Assembly (NCBI GenBank): GCA_963629575.1
Contig: CAVGIM010000001.1
Coordinates: forward strand, 1 to 64,000
Reading direction: 5' to 3'
DNA length: 64,000 nucleotides
Source: Hallerella sp963629575
GTDB lineage: Bacteria > Fibrobacterota > Fibrobacteria > Fibrobacterales > Fibrobacteraceae
The notes beneath the pieces were generated by a model. It saw only the letters and a program-made list of their open reading frames with translations. It made no database searches and was not told where the DNA came from. This document shows positions 32,639 through 41,239 of this stretch, piece after piece. Numbering within the stretch: the first letter of the stretch is position 1; each line of letters begins with the position of its first letter. The position numbers were made by a program, and so were the translations under genes.

Positions 32639-33571
32639 ATGGGAATAGGAATTGACATCGCGAGCATCTATTCGGGACATGCGAGAATTCTCATCGTCGC
32701 GAGCCTGCTTGTCACGTCGTTTCACGCTTTGCTCTGTCGGATGCTCGACAGTCGAGGCGGAAGCTCGCGCGCTGACGATGCCTTGGACCGATTGGACAAA
32801 GATTCCGAGGCAAGGCCCTGTATGGAAAAGATGATTGCCGAGTTTGCCGCTTCGCTTGCGTCTGCGGGAGCGACGAGTTCGCTTTCGGAGACTAGCGTTC
32901 AATATCTTTGCGTGCGCTTTGGAATTTCGGCGGAGATTATCGGGTTCCCGAAACATGTCCTTCTGAGCGTTTCCGGCAAAAAACTTTCCGAACATTACAC
33001 GATAACCCAAAAGCTGCTCCCGAGCCCTCTGGATTTTCACCGGATTATCCTCTTGCACCGTCTCGCGAAGGAAACTCTGCAGAAGATGTATTCGCCGGAA
33101 ACGTTCTGGAGCGAGTATCAGAAAATTTTGCGGAAAAAAAGGCTTTCGCCACGCCTGGTGCTCGTCTTGACGGGTCTTGCGAACGCTTCGTTCTGCCGGC
33201 TGTTCAACGGGGACTGGATTTCGATGGGAATCGTCTTTGTAGCGACGGTTTGCGGCTTCTATCTGAAAAACGCCTTGCATGGGAAGTTTCGAATCGACAT
33301 GCGTCTTGCGACGATTTTTTCCGCCTTCGTCTCGACTGTCATCGGGTGCGCGGGCTATGCGTTCCAATTGGGCGACACTCCCGATATCGCGCTTGCGACC
33401 AGCATCCTTTACCTTGTTCCGGGCATTCCCTATATCAATGCGCTGAGCGATCTGTTGAATGGCGCGTTCTTGAATTGCATCCGACATGCGTTCAACGCGA
33501 CTATCTTGACTATCTGTCTTTCCATCGGGTTTTGCCTGGGGCTGATTTCCACCAATCTCCATTTCTTCTGA
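32639..33571 (+). CDS. ThrE-type exporter, N-terminal-domain subunit
   Basis: This 310-residue protein has a cytoplasmic N-terminal part and about five membrane segments of the ThrE/DUF1212 family (EFAASLASAGATSSLSE, PGIPYINALSDLLNGAFLNC). With the next gene it makes a split threonine/serine exporter. ATG 32639 follows the FISUMP gene by 16 nt. Confidence 0.85.
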   Translation: MGIGIDIASIYSGHARILIVASLLVTSFHALLCRMLDSRGGSSRADDALDRLDKDSEARPCMEKMIAEFAASLASAGATSSLSETSVQYLCVRFGISAEIIGFPKHVLLSVSGKKLSEHYTITQKLLPSPLDFHRIILLHRLAKETLQKMYSPETFWSEYQKILRKKRLSPRLVLVLTGLANASFCRLFNGDWISMGIVFVATVCGFYLKNALHGKFRIDMRLATIFSAFVSTVIGCAGYAFQLGDTPDIALATSILYLVPGIPYINALSDLLNGAFLNCIRHAFNATILTICLSIGFCLGLISTNLHFF

Positions 33572-33572
33572 T

Positions 33573-34079
33573 ATGCTTTTAGTGACTCTCGTTCAAGACG
33601 GAATTTTCGCTTCGATTGCCGCGATTGGATTTGGCAGCATCAGCAACGTTCCGAAAAGAATTTTCGCCGGGTGCGGAATCGTGGCGGCGATCGGGCATGT
33701 GACGCGATATGTACTGATGAATCTGGCAGGAATCCATATTATCTGGGCGAGTCTTGTCGCGGGGCTTGCGATTGGGTGTGCGGCGATTCTTTTTAGGAAA
33801 ATCTGGAAATGTCCGTGCGAAATGCTCGCGTTCCCGGCTCTCTTGCCGATGATTCCCGGAATGTATGCGTATCGGTCTGTCCAGTCACTGATTCTCTGCT
33901 TCAAGACGCCTGGCGACGAACTGTTCGATCACTATATCCACATATTCACCTACAACTTCATGGTTTGCGTATTCGCTATCCTGATGATGGTCTTTGGGCT
34001 GACTTTTGTTATCTACCTGCAAAGACAGCGAACCGTTTTTCAAAAGTGGAAAAAATGGCGGAGCTTTCTGCGGATGTAG
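33573..34079 (+). CDS. ThrE-type exporter, C-terminal-domain subunit (DUF3815)
   Basis: This 168-residue membrane protein has the second ThrE half: FGSISNVPKRIFAGCGIVAAIGHVTRY and FPALLPMIPGMYAYRSVQSLI. It begins 1 nt after its partner's stop. The split arrangement is common in bacteria. Confidence 0.85.
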   Translation: MLLVTLVQDGIFASIAAIGFGSISNVPKRIFAGCGIVAAIGHVTRYVLMNLAGIHIIWASLVAGLAIGCAAILFRKIWKCPCEMLAFPALLPMIPGMYAYRSVQSLILCFKTPGDELFDHYIHIFTYNFMVCVFAILMMVFGLTFVIYLQRQRTVFQKWKKWRSFLRM

Positions 34080-34107
34080 TCGTTTTCTAGAGTTCCCATG
34101 ATACAAG

Positions 34108-34142
34108 AGGCTCGTGGCATTTTTATGCTGCGAGCCTTTTTT
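34108..34142 (+). terminator. Strong intrinsic terminator
   Basis: AGGCTCG-TG-GCAT pairs with ATGC-TG-CGAGCCT around TTTT, followed by a long T-run. It ends the ThrE operon. Confidence 0.9.
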
Positions 34143-34170
34143 GTAGTTTTTTTCAAAAAGCGAGGACAAA

Positions 34171-34977
34171 ATGAACTTTTGCAAAATCGGAATGACCGCT
34201 ATTCTTTTGGCGCTGCTGGGCTGTGCCGGCGAGACGGAGAAAAAATCGGCCATCGTGTACTTTTCGCAGACGGGAACGACTCGGACAGTCGCTCGCGAAA
34301 TCCAGAAAAACACGGGTTCGGACATGTTGGAGCTTGTGCTTGTCAATCCGTATCCTTCGACCTACGACAGTACGATTGAACGCGTCAAGCGGGAACGGGA
34401 ATCGGGAAAATGGCCCGAGCTTTTTCAGGCGAGGAAAAACTTGGCAAGGTACGACACGGTGTATCTCGGCTATCCGATCATGTTCGGAACCTTTGCCCCG
34501 CCTATCTACGCCTTTCTGGATTCCAACGACCTGGACGGAAAGGTTCTTGTCCCGTTCTGCACCTATGGGAGCGGCGGACTGAAAAACAGCGCGGAGGAAC
34601 TGAAGAAACTTGTACCCGGCGCGAAGGTGACAAAACCTTATGGGATTGCGCACAAGCGAATTTCGAAGGCCCCGGAAGAAGTTTCTCGCTTTCTGCATTC
34701 GATTTCCGTGGAAGAGAATGAAACGATGGTCGGGGCGTATTCGGAAATGCGACCTTTGACGCCCGAGGATTTGGACGTATTCGAGAAGGCCACGGCGGAC
34801 TATGCCTATCTCAATCTTTCGCCGAAAAGCGTGATGTCGCAGGTCGTCGCCGGGACGAACTATATCTTTCGTTGCGAGATGAAAGGCCCGGACGGAATTC
34901 TTGCCGAGGCGCGAGTCCTGGTATTTGCGCCACTTCCGGGGCAAGGTTCGCCGGAGATGATTCGCGTCGATCGATAG
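34171..34977 (+). CDS. Flavodoxin lipoprotein with cystatin-like C-terminal domain
   Basis: This 268-residue protein has a lipoprotein signal (LLALLGC), then a flavodoxin domain (about residues 26-180) with the FMN-phosphate loop SQTGTTRTVA and the GYPIMFGTFAPPIYAFLD segment. A C-terminal domain of about 75 residues has the cystatin-type QVVAG loop in SVMSQVVAGTNYIFRC. A flavodoxin outside the cytoplasm implies an envelope redox chain. The cystatin-like part may be a scaffold or protease inhibitor. GAGGA precedes ATG 34171. Confidence 0.75.
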   Translation: MNFCKIGMTAILLALLGCAGETEKKSAIVYFSQTGTTRTVAREIQKNTGSDMLELVLVNPYPSTYDSTIERVKRERESGKWPELFQARKNLARYDTVYLGYPIMFGTFAPPIYAFLDSNDLDGKVLVPFCTYGSGGLKNSAEELKKLVPGAKVTKPYGIAHKRISKAPEEVSRFLHSISVEENETMVGAYSEMRPLTPEDLDVFEKATADYAYLNLSPKSVMSQVVAGTNYIFRCEMKGPDGILAEARVLVFAPLPGQGSPEMIRVDR

Positions 34978-35030
34978 ATGCTTGCGCTGGTTCGTCATTC
35001 GAATTTTCTTGAACAGTGCGATTCTTGAAG
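34978..35030 (+). repeat. Dispersed palindromic repeat, remnant
   Basis: GCGCTGGTTCGTCATTCGAATTTTCTTGA matches the middle and right side of the dispersed repeat, without intact ends. It follows the flavodoxin stop directly. Confidence 0.5.
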
Positions 35031-35119
35031 ATTCCCGATAAGATTTTTTTTGATTTATGTAGCGAAAATGTAAACGAAAGTTTTCTATCGTTGGAAACGC
35101 AAAATTTTTGGTTTTCACG

Positions 35120-36295
35120 ATGAAAAAAGCCTTGATCGCTCTCGCTTTCGGTACTTTTGGCCTAGGCATTGCGGAATACGTAATGATGGGTATCCTTCCT
35201 TTTATCGCCGGGGATTTTCGGGTGAGCATTCCGCAGGCGGGTCACTTGATTTCCGCCTATGCGCTCGGCGTCTGTATCGGGGCGCCGATTGTCGCCGTCT
35301 TCGCGCGAAAGTGGCCGCTGAAACGGATTCTCTATCTGCTCGTGTTCGTGATGATTGCGGCTTCCCTGGCGATGTCCCTGTGTACGCGTTTCGAATGGAT
35401 GCTCGTGCTCCGCTTTCTCGCCGGGCTTCCCCATGGCGCCTATTTCGGTGTCAGCAGCATTGTGGCGGATCGTCTCTCGAAGGAAGGCAGTTCGTCTTTT
35501 GCGGTCGCCATCATGTGTTCGGGCATGACCGTCGCCAATCTGGTAGGGATTCCGCTCGGAACTTTCCTGACCGAGGCGTTCTCGTGGAGAATCGTGTTTG
35601 GCTTTTCGGGGGTCTGGGACATTGTGACGCTGGTTGTCATCGCCCGTTGGATTCCGGAGATGGATGCGCTTCCCGACTGCGGGCTGAAAAGGGAATTCCG
35701 CTTCTTGAAGACGCTCGCTCCGTGGCTTCTGATTTCGGCGACGGTGCTCGGCAATGCGGGGGTGTTCTGCTTTTACAGCTACGTCTCCCCGACCCTTACG
35801 CAGCTTGCGGGAATTCCGGTTTCGTGGCTTTCGTGCATGATGATCCTTTCGGGAGCCGGAATGGTCATCGGGAATCTATTTGGCGGAAAGCTTGCGGACC
35901 GGTTTGGAAAGGGGCGGACGTGCCGCGGAATCGAAATGGCGATTTGCGTCTTTCTTTTGCTGATTTTCCTCTCGGCGCATTGGGCATGGTGCCTGCTTCC
36001 GCTGATGTTTCTTGTCTGCGGAGGCCTTTTTGCCATGTCGTCGCCGCAGCAGCTTCTGCTTTTGCGCTTTAGCGAAGGCGGCGAACTGATGGGGGGCGCA
36101 ATGGTGCAATTGGCCTTCAACCTGGGAAATGCCATCGGGGCGTGGCTTGGCGGCTTGCCTATCGTGGAAAGCTCTCCGGTGACATACCACTATCCCTCCG
36201 CGATCGGTGCCGTCCTTGCGGCGCTGGGTGTCGTCTGCTACGCCGTCTTTTGCAAAAAGTACGAATCTTCGCGCGAAAATTCACCGGTTCGATAG
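35120..36295 (+). CDS. MFS exporter, AraJ-like
   Basis: This 391-residue protein has 12 predicted membrane segments and DHA1-type motifs: GIAEYVMMGILPFIAGDF, the antiporter motif region FLAGLPHGAYFGVSS, and NLFGGKLADRFGK between halves. AraJ-like proteins export sugars or drugs; the substrate is unknown. ATG 35120 is chosen over 35108. A TATCGTTG element lies at 35086-35093. Confidence 0.88.
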   Translation: MKKALIALAFGTFGLGIAEYVMMGILPFIAGDFRVSIPQAGHLISAYALGVCIGAPIVAVFARKWPLKRILYLLVFVMIAASLAMSLCTRFEWMLVLRFLAGLPHGAYFGVSSIVADRLSKEGSSSFAVAIMCSGMTVANLVGIPLGTFLTEAFSWRIVFGFSGVWDIVTLVVIARWIPEMDALPDCGLKREFRFLKTLAPWLLISATVLGNAGVFCFYSYVSPTLTQLAGIPVSWLSCMMILSGAGMVIGNLFGGKLADRFGKGRTCRGIEMAICVFLLLIFLSAHWAWCLLPLMFLVCGGLFAMSSPQQLLLLRFSEGGELMGGAMVQLAFNLGNAIGAWLGGLPIVESSPVTYHYPSAIGAVLAALGVVCYAVFCKKYESSRENSPVR

Positions 36296-36337
36296 GCGTT
36301 TTCGATTTTCGCTTTCGAATGCCGCGATGCGGATTGC

Positions 36338-36345
36338 TATCTTTG
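36338..36345 (+). promoter_or_regulatory. TATCTTTG promoter element for dapB
   Basis: Exact TAnnTTTG match 37 nt before ATG 36383, with GGCGAGGAG as ribosome-binding region. It is an example of a leadered transcript using the same promoter type. Confidence 0.6.
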
Positions 36346-36382
36346 GGGCACATCTTTAGGCCGAAAGGCGAGGAGTGCTACG

Positions 36383-37213
36383 ATGGCGACTTTCGTAATG
36401 GTAAACGGTATTCCCGGAAGCATGGGAAAAATCGTTGCGGAAACCTGCGTGAAACGCGGACTGGAACTGGTGCCGTATTCCCTGACGGGAGAACAGATTG
36501 TCGAAAACGAATCCGACGTGGCCGGAAAAAGAATCCAGCTCCTGAAACCTTCGAATCGCGAAGAAAGGATCGCGGAAGTTCTCGCCGCCTATCCGGGTCT
36601 CATCGCGGTCGATTTTACGCATCCGACAGCCGTCAACGAGAACGCCGAATTTTACGTCGCGCATCGGATTCCCTTTGTGATGGGAACAACGGGTGGAGAC
36701 CGGGAAGCCTTGAAAGAACTGGTGAAGAGCGCGAACCATCCGAGCGTCATCGCTCCGAACATGGCAAAGCAGATTGTCGCTTTCCAGGCGATGATCGAAT
36801 GGCTTTCGGAAACGTTCCCGACGGCATTTGACGGCTATACGCTCTCCATCGTGGAAAGTCACCAGAAGACAAAGGCGGATACGAGCGGAACGGCAAAGGC
36901 TGTCGCCAAGTCCTTCGAAAGAATGGGACTCGAATTCGACGAGAGCCGAATCGTCAAGATCCGGAATGACGCGGATTCGATGGAAAGGATGCATGTTCCC
37001 GCGGAATACCTCTCGGGGCACGCCTTTCACACCTATTCGCTCGACAGCGCCGACGGAACGGTCCACTTTGAATTCCGTCACAATGTCTGCGGAAGGAAAA
37101 TCTATGCGGAAGGCTCCGTGGATGCCGTGAACTTTCTCGCTGGGGAACTCTCGAAGGGAACCGCCCGCCCGTTTGACATGATGGACGTTCTTCGTTCCGG
37201 CAAGATGCGCTAA
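36383..37213 (+). CDS. dapB: 4-hydroxy-tetrahydrodipicolinate reductase, plant-type
   Basis: This 276-residue protein has a nucleotide-binding start (VMVNGIPGSMGKIVAE), VDFTHPTAVNENAEFY, GTTGGDREAL, and the catalytic ESHQKTKADTSGTAKA with the Lys pair. The longer form resembles plant DapB. It makes tetrahydrodipicolinate for lysine and peptidoglycan. hemB follows after 18 nt. Confidence 0.93.
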   Translation: MATFVMVNGIPGSMGKIVAETCVKRGLELVPYSLTGEQIVENESDVAGKRIQLLKPSNREERIAEVLAAYPGLIAVDFTHPTAVNENAEFYVAHRIPFVMGTTGGDREALKELVKSANHPSVIAPNMAKQIVAFQAMIEWLSETFPTAFDGYTLSIVESHQKTKADTSGTAKAVAKSFERMGLEFDESRIVKIRNDADSMERMHVPAEYLSGHAFHTYSLDSADGTVHFEFRHNVCGRKIYAEGSVDAVNFLAGELSKGTARPFDMMDVLRSGKMR

Positions 37214-37231
37214 TCTTCAAGGGATTGTTTT

Positions 37232-38233
37232 ATGGAGACTTTTACACTTGACATTTTGGAACGTCCGCGTCGCAACCGAAAAAGCGCGACCGTTCGGAAC
37301 CTGGTCCGCGAAACGGAACTTTCGACAAAGGATCTGGTCTATCCCGTATTTATCATGGAAGGCGCCGGGAAGGAAGAACCGATTCCTTCGATGCCCGGGA
37401 TGACGCGAAAGACGGTCGATGTGCTTTTAAAGGAAGTCGAGGAATGTGTCTCGCTCGGGATTTCCGCCATTGCGCCGTTTCCGTCGATCGAAGAATCGAA
37501 AAAGGATCGCGCCGGGAAGGAATGCTACAATCCCGACGGGCTTGTGCCGACATGCGTCCGCGCCGTAAAGGAAAGGTTCCCGGATGTCGTCGTGATGACG
37601 GACGTCGCGCTCGATCCGTTCAATATCGATGGTCACGACGGCATCGTTGCGGAATCGGGAGAAATCCTGAACGATGAAACGGTTGACGTGCTTTGCAAGA
37701 TGGCGGTCTGCCATGCGAAGGCGGGAGCGGATTTTGTCTGCCCTTCCGACATGATGGACGGTCGCATTGGCGCTATCCGAAAGGCGCTTGACGCGGAAAG
37801 GCTTTTCAATACGTCGATTCTCGCCTACAGCGCCAAGTACGCTTCGGCATTCTACGGTCCTTTCCGCGACGCGCTGGATTCCGCACCGAAAGCCGGAGAC
37901 AAGAAAACATACCAGATGGATCCGGGAAACCGCCGCGAAGCGCTTCGCGAAGTGGCGCTAGACATTGCCGAAAGCGCGGATGTCGTGATGGTGAAGCCCG
38001 CGGGCTATTATCTGGACGTCTTGCGGGAAGTGGCGAACTTTTCGAAGGTCCCGGTCGCGGCCTACCAGGTGAGCGGGGAATATGCGATGCTTTGCGCGGC
38101 GGCGGAAAACGGCTGGCTCGATCGAAACCGCGTGATTCTCGAAAGCTTGACGGGAATCAAGCGTGCCGGGGCGAAGATCATCTGGACCTATTTTGCCAAG
38201 GATGCGGCTCGCTTGCTGCAAGGGGAATGTTAA
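37232..38233 (+). CDS. hemB: Delta-aminolevulinic acid dehydratase
   Basis: This 333-residue protein has both Schiff-base lysines (AYSAKYASAFYGPFRDA and VMVKPAGYYLDVLRE) and the metal-site region DVALDPFNIDGHDG. The Cys ligands of the zinc form are not clearly present, which suggests an Mg-type enzyme. It condenses two ALA to porphobilinogen. AAGGGA precedes the ATG. Confidence 0.96.
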   Translation: METFTLDILERPRRNRKSATVRNLVRETELSTKDLVYPVFIMEGAGKEEPIPSMPGMTRKTVDVLLKEVEECVSLGISAIAPFPSIEESKKDRAGKECYNPDGLVPTCVRAVKERFPDVVVMTDVALDPFNIDGHDGIVAESGEILNDETVDVLCKMAVCHAKAGADFVCPSDMMDGRIGAIRKALDAERLFNTSILAYSAKYASAFYGPFRDALDSAPKAGDKKTYQMDPGNRREALREVALDIAESADVVMVKPAGYYLDVLREVANFSKVPVAAYQVSGEYAMLCAAAENGWLDRNRVILESLTGIKRAGAKIIWTYFAKDAARLLQGEC

Positions 38234-38234
38234 C

Positions 38235-39332
38235 ATGCACACATTGAAAATTTCGTTGGGACTTGCGCTTCTCTCTTCGGGCCTTTTTGCCGCTCCGCCT
38301 CGGACGTGGGACGCTATTTTCCACGCGGATGGTCGCGGCGAATACGAAAGCGCTCCGATTGTGGGCCAGGTCCGTTTTTACAAGTACGAGTATTACGGCG
38401 AAAGGCAGCCCGTATCGTTTGCCGTCAAGGGCGGAAATTTCGACTTCGTCGTTTCCGGCGAGATGAAAGTCGCGTCGGACACGATTGAAAACAAGCGCTT
38501 TTACGGCGAATGCAACCGGACGAAGGAAGCGTGGATTTCCTATGTCGAAGGACCTCAAAAATTTGGCAAGGAAGATCTTGTCACGGACATCAAGGGGGTC
38601 GATATCGCCTGTGGTGACGATCTTTATGCGCTTCGGAACCTAAAGGTCAAGTTCAAGAATCCTCTCGCACAAAAGTGGTGGACGCAAAATCTGGAACAAT
38701 CGGACCGTCGCCGTCGGGACATGCTCGCCGATTTCCGCATTGCGGAACAGGAACATTTTGCGGAAGTCCGACGCAATTCCGGAGCCATTACGGACGTTCG
38801 CGACGGGCAGGTCTATCGGACGATTAAAATCGACGGTCGCACATGGCTCGCCCAGAACGTCAACTACAACATCCCGGGCGAATCCTGGTGCTATGACGAC
38901 AAGGACACGTATTGCAATCGGAGCGGAAGACTCTATACGCTTGAAGGTGCCCGGAAGGCTTGCCCGAAGGGTTTTCACTTGCCGCGTGACCGGGAATGGC
39001 AGGATATGCTGACCGGGCTTACGGGATGCTATGACGGCGTCCAGAAATGCGGAGCGTTTGCCTCGAAGCTCAAGGCGCGCTCGGGGTGGCAGGGCGGGGG
39101 CGGAACAGACGATTACGGCTTTACCGCTTTCGGTTCCGGACGCAGAGAAGTCCTGGGCCGCGGATTCCGCTATGTCGAAATGGGCGAATATACCGCATTC
39201 TGGAGCTCGCAGAACGGTCGGAACGAAACGATCTGGATTTGGGTTCTCGGACGGATGGGCGACAACATGGTTCGCGAACTCGCGCCGAACAAGGACAACG
39301 CCTATTCGGTTCGCTGCATCGACGGCGATTGA
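38235..39332 (+). CDS. Secreted FISUMP-domain protein
   Basis: This 365-residue protein has a signal peptide (ISLGLALLSSGLFAA), a unique region of about 170 residues, and a C-terminal FISUMP domain (about 205-365: IDGRTWLAQNVNYNIPGESWCYDD, RLYTLEGARKACPKGFHLP, AFWSSQNG, YSVRCIDGD). It starts 1 nt after hemB, so it is probably co-transcribed, though functionally unrelated. The domain's role is unknown. Confidence 0.9.
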   Translation: MHTLKISLGLALLSSGLFAAPPRTWDAIFHADGRGEYESAPIVGQVRFYKYEYYGERQPVSFAVKGGNFDFVVSGEMKVASDTIENKRFYGECNRTKEAWISYVEGPQKFGKEDLVTDIKGVDIACGDDLYALRNLKVKFKNPLAQKWWTQNLEQSDRRRRDMLADFRIAEQEHFAEVRRNSGAITDVRDGQVYRTIKIDGRTWLAQNVNYNIPGESWCYDDKDTYCNRSGRLYTLEGARKACPKGFHLPRDREWQDMLTGLTGCYDGVQKCGAFASKLKARSGWQGGGGTDDYGFTAFGSGRREVLGRGFRYVEMGEYTAFWSSQNGRNETIWIWVLGRMGDNMVRELAPNKDNAYSVRCIDGD

Positions 39333-39351
39333 CGGGAAGTTTTCGGTTATA

Positions 39352-39380
39352 AAAAAGTCTCCGCAAGGCGGAGACTTTTT
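39352..39380. terminator. Bidirectional intrinsic terminator
   Basis: AAAAGTCTCCGC and GCGGAGACTTTT form a perfect stem with a 3-nt loop, with A- and T-runs as the outer stem. It serves the FISUMP gene and the convergent serC. Confidence 0.92.
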
Positions 39381-39399
39381 CTGTAGAATTCTTGACGGC

Positions 39400-40509
39400 C
39401 TAGCCGAGAACCTTCTTTTCGAAATCGCCCATGACGCGGACGAGTTCCTTGACGCCTTCGAGTGGCATCGCGTTGTAGAGACTTGCGCGGAATCCGCCGA
39501 CGGAACGGTGTCCCTTGAGCTGTTCGAGTCCCTGTTCCTTGGCGAACGCGAGAAATTCCTTCTGCAAGGCGTCGGCCTTGGACGGATCGACGGCATCGCC
39601 GCGGAATACGAACGGAATGTTCATGCGGGAACGGTCCTCCTTGGCGGCGGTTCCCATGAATAGCTTCGAATTGTCAAGGCAGTCGTAAAGAAGACCGCTC
39701 TTCTGGATGTTGACCTTTTCCATTTCCGCAATACCGCCGTTTGCGTCGAGCCAGTGCAGAACGCGGTTCATCACGTAGATGGCGAAGACAGGCGGCGTAT
39801 TGAACATGCTCTTGCCGTCGATGTGCGTCTGGTAGTTGAGCATTGTCGGAATGTAACGCTTGACCTTGCCCAAGATGTCCTTGCGAATGATGACGGTCGT
39901 TACGCCTGCGCAGCTCATGTTCTTCTGGGCTCCGGCATAGATCATGCCAAAGTCCTTGACGTCAATCGGGCGGGAAAGAATGTCCGAACTCATGTCGGCG
40001 ACGAGGTAGCCGCTTTCCGCTTTCGGGAACTTGAAGTATTCGGTTCCGTAGATAGTGTTGTTGCTCGTGACGTGCAGGTAGGTTGCGCCCGGAGTCTGGG
40101 TGAATTCGGTCGGGAGATGCGTGTAGTTGTCCGGCTTGGATGTCGCGATTTCCTTGACTCCGCTAGCGAGAGCCTTTGCTTCTTTCAAGGCCTTGTTCGC
40201 CCACACGCCCGTGTTGATGTAGTCGGCCTTGCCGTCTTCGTCGAGCAGGTTCATCGGGACCATGCAGAACTGGAGCGATGCGCCGCCTCCCAGATAGACG
40301 ATTTCGTAGTCTTCGGGAATGCCCATCAGTTTGCGGAGTGTCGCGTTCGTGTCTTCGACCATTCCTTCGACAGCCGGAGTGCGGTGGCTGATTTCAAGAA
40401 TGCCCACGCCGGTGTTTGCAAAGTCTGCAATCGCCTCGGCAGCTTCCTTGGTGGCTTGTTTTGGCAGCGTGGAAGGTCCGGCGCTGAAATTATAGATTGT
40501 CTTGCTCAT
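39400..40509 (-). CDS. serC: Phosphoserine aminotransferase
   Basis: This 369-residue class-V aminotransferase starts with the typical YNFSAGPSTLPKQ, has the PLP-lysine in YAGAQKNMSCAG and the conserved GFRASLYNAMPLEGV near the end. It makes phosphoserine and also serves the PLP pathway in some bacteria. AAGGA precedes ATG 40509. Confidence 0.96.
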   Translation of the reverse strand: MSKTIYNFSAGPSTLPKQATKEAAEAIADFANTGVGILEISHRTPAVEGMVEDTNATLRKLMGIPEDYEIVYLGGGASLQFCMVPMNLLDEDGKADYINTGVWANKALKEAKALASGVKEIATSKPDNYTHLPTEFTQTPGATYLHVTSNNTIYGTEYFKFPKAESGYLVADMSSDILSRPIDVKDFGMIYAGAQKNMSCAGVTTVIIRKDILGKVKRYIPTMLNYQTHIDGKSMFNTPPVFAIYVMNRVLHWLDANGGIAEMEKVNIQKSGLLYDCLDNSKLFMGTAAKEDRSRMNIPFVFRGDAVDPSKADALQKEFLAFAKEQGLEQLKGHRSVGGFRASLYNAMPLEGVKELVRVMGDFEKKVLG

Positions 40510-40593
40510 GGCATTGTCCTTTCTAAGCCTGTGTTAAAAGGCGGTTTAAATTTAGAAAAAGGAAGCTTTCTCCAAAGCGTTCCTTTTCGTTTT

Positions 40594-41118
40594 TCATTCT
40601 TCAAGGGCTTCGATTGCCGCTTTGTATTTCTTGAGTCGAAACTTTGTCTTGAGTTCGCGGCGCTCCTGGCGGTGGATATACTTGTCTTCGAGGAGAACGT
40701 TCAAGATGGCCGCTTTCGCCTTGGCGGCGACCGGATTGGACTTTAATGTCTTTACGAAGTTGACGAATTCCTTTTCGCGGGCTTCGTAAGTCGCTTCTTC
40801 GGCGGGAACGCCCTCTGCCATCAGCTTGCAGCTGTAATCGTCAATCCACGCCTGGTCCTTGTGATACGTCATGCGCTGGATAAGCTCGACCGTTTCGGCG
40901 GGAACGCCTGCCCGGACAAGGTCTTCCGGGGTCATTTGGGTGGAAGCCGTCAAGGAATCCTGTAAAATGGCGAGGATTTGAACTTCTTCGGATTCTCCCT
41001 TGTTCTTTAGATAATCCGCGACGTTTTGGAGAAAATCGATATAAGGACCGCCGGCTTTGTCGGTTTGCCCGGCGTGAGCCTTGGCGGCGATGGCAAAAGC
41101 GTCTTGATAGGTAAGCAT
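40594..41118 (-). CDS. Degenerate HD-domain protein (SpoT/MESH-like)
   Basis: This 174-residue protein resembles small (p)ppGpp-hydrolase HD domains (AAKAHAGQTDKAGGPYIDFLQNVA), but key metal ligands are changed. The usual His of the YIxH motif is F29, and the HD doublet is Q53-D54 (AILQDSLTAS). H15 remains. It is therefore likely inactive and may bind a nucleotide or act as a regulator. It has its own AAAGGA site and lies 85 nt upstream of serC. Confidence 0.65.
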   Translation of the reverse strand: MLTYQDAFAIAAKAHAGQTDKAGGPYIDFLQNVADYLKNKGESEEVQILAILQDSLTASTQMTPEDLVRAGVPAETVELIQRMTYHKDQAWIDDYSCKLMAEGVPAEEATYEAREKEFVNFVKTLKSNPVAAKAKAAILNVLLEDKYIHRQERRELKTKFRLKKYKAAIEALEE

Positions 41119-41227
41119 GTGAAATCCTTTAGAAAAGTTCCTTTCTCATAATATAGATTTGTCGCTTCCGAAAAAGGCGAAATTTTTGGTTTTTCTTGAA
41201 TGGCGGCGCATTTTTCCCGATTTGTGC

Positions 41228-41235
41228 TATTTTTA
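41228..41235 (+). promoter_or_regulatory. TATTTTTA promoter element, 4 nt before the GH57-like gene
   Basis: A TAnnTTTG-like element ending in A instead of G, followed by GGAA and ATG 41240. Confidence 0.45.
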
Positions 41236-41239
41236 GGAA

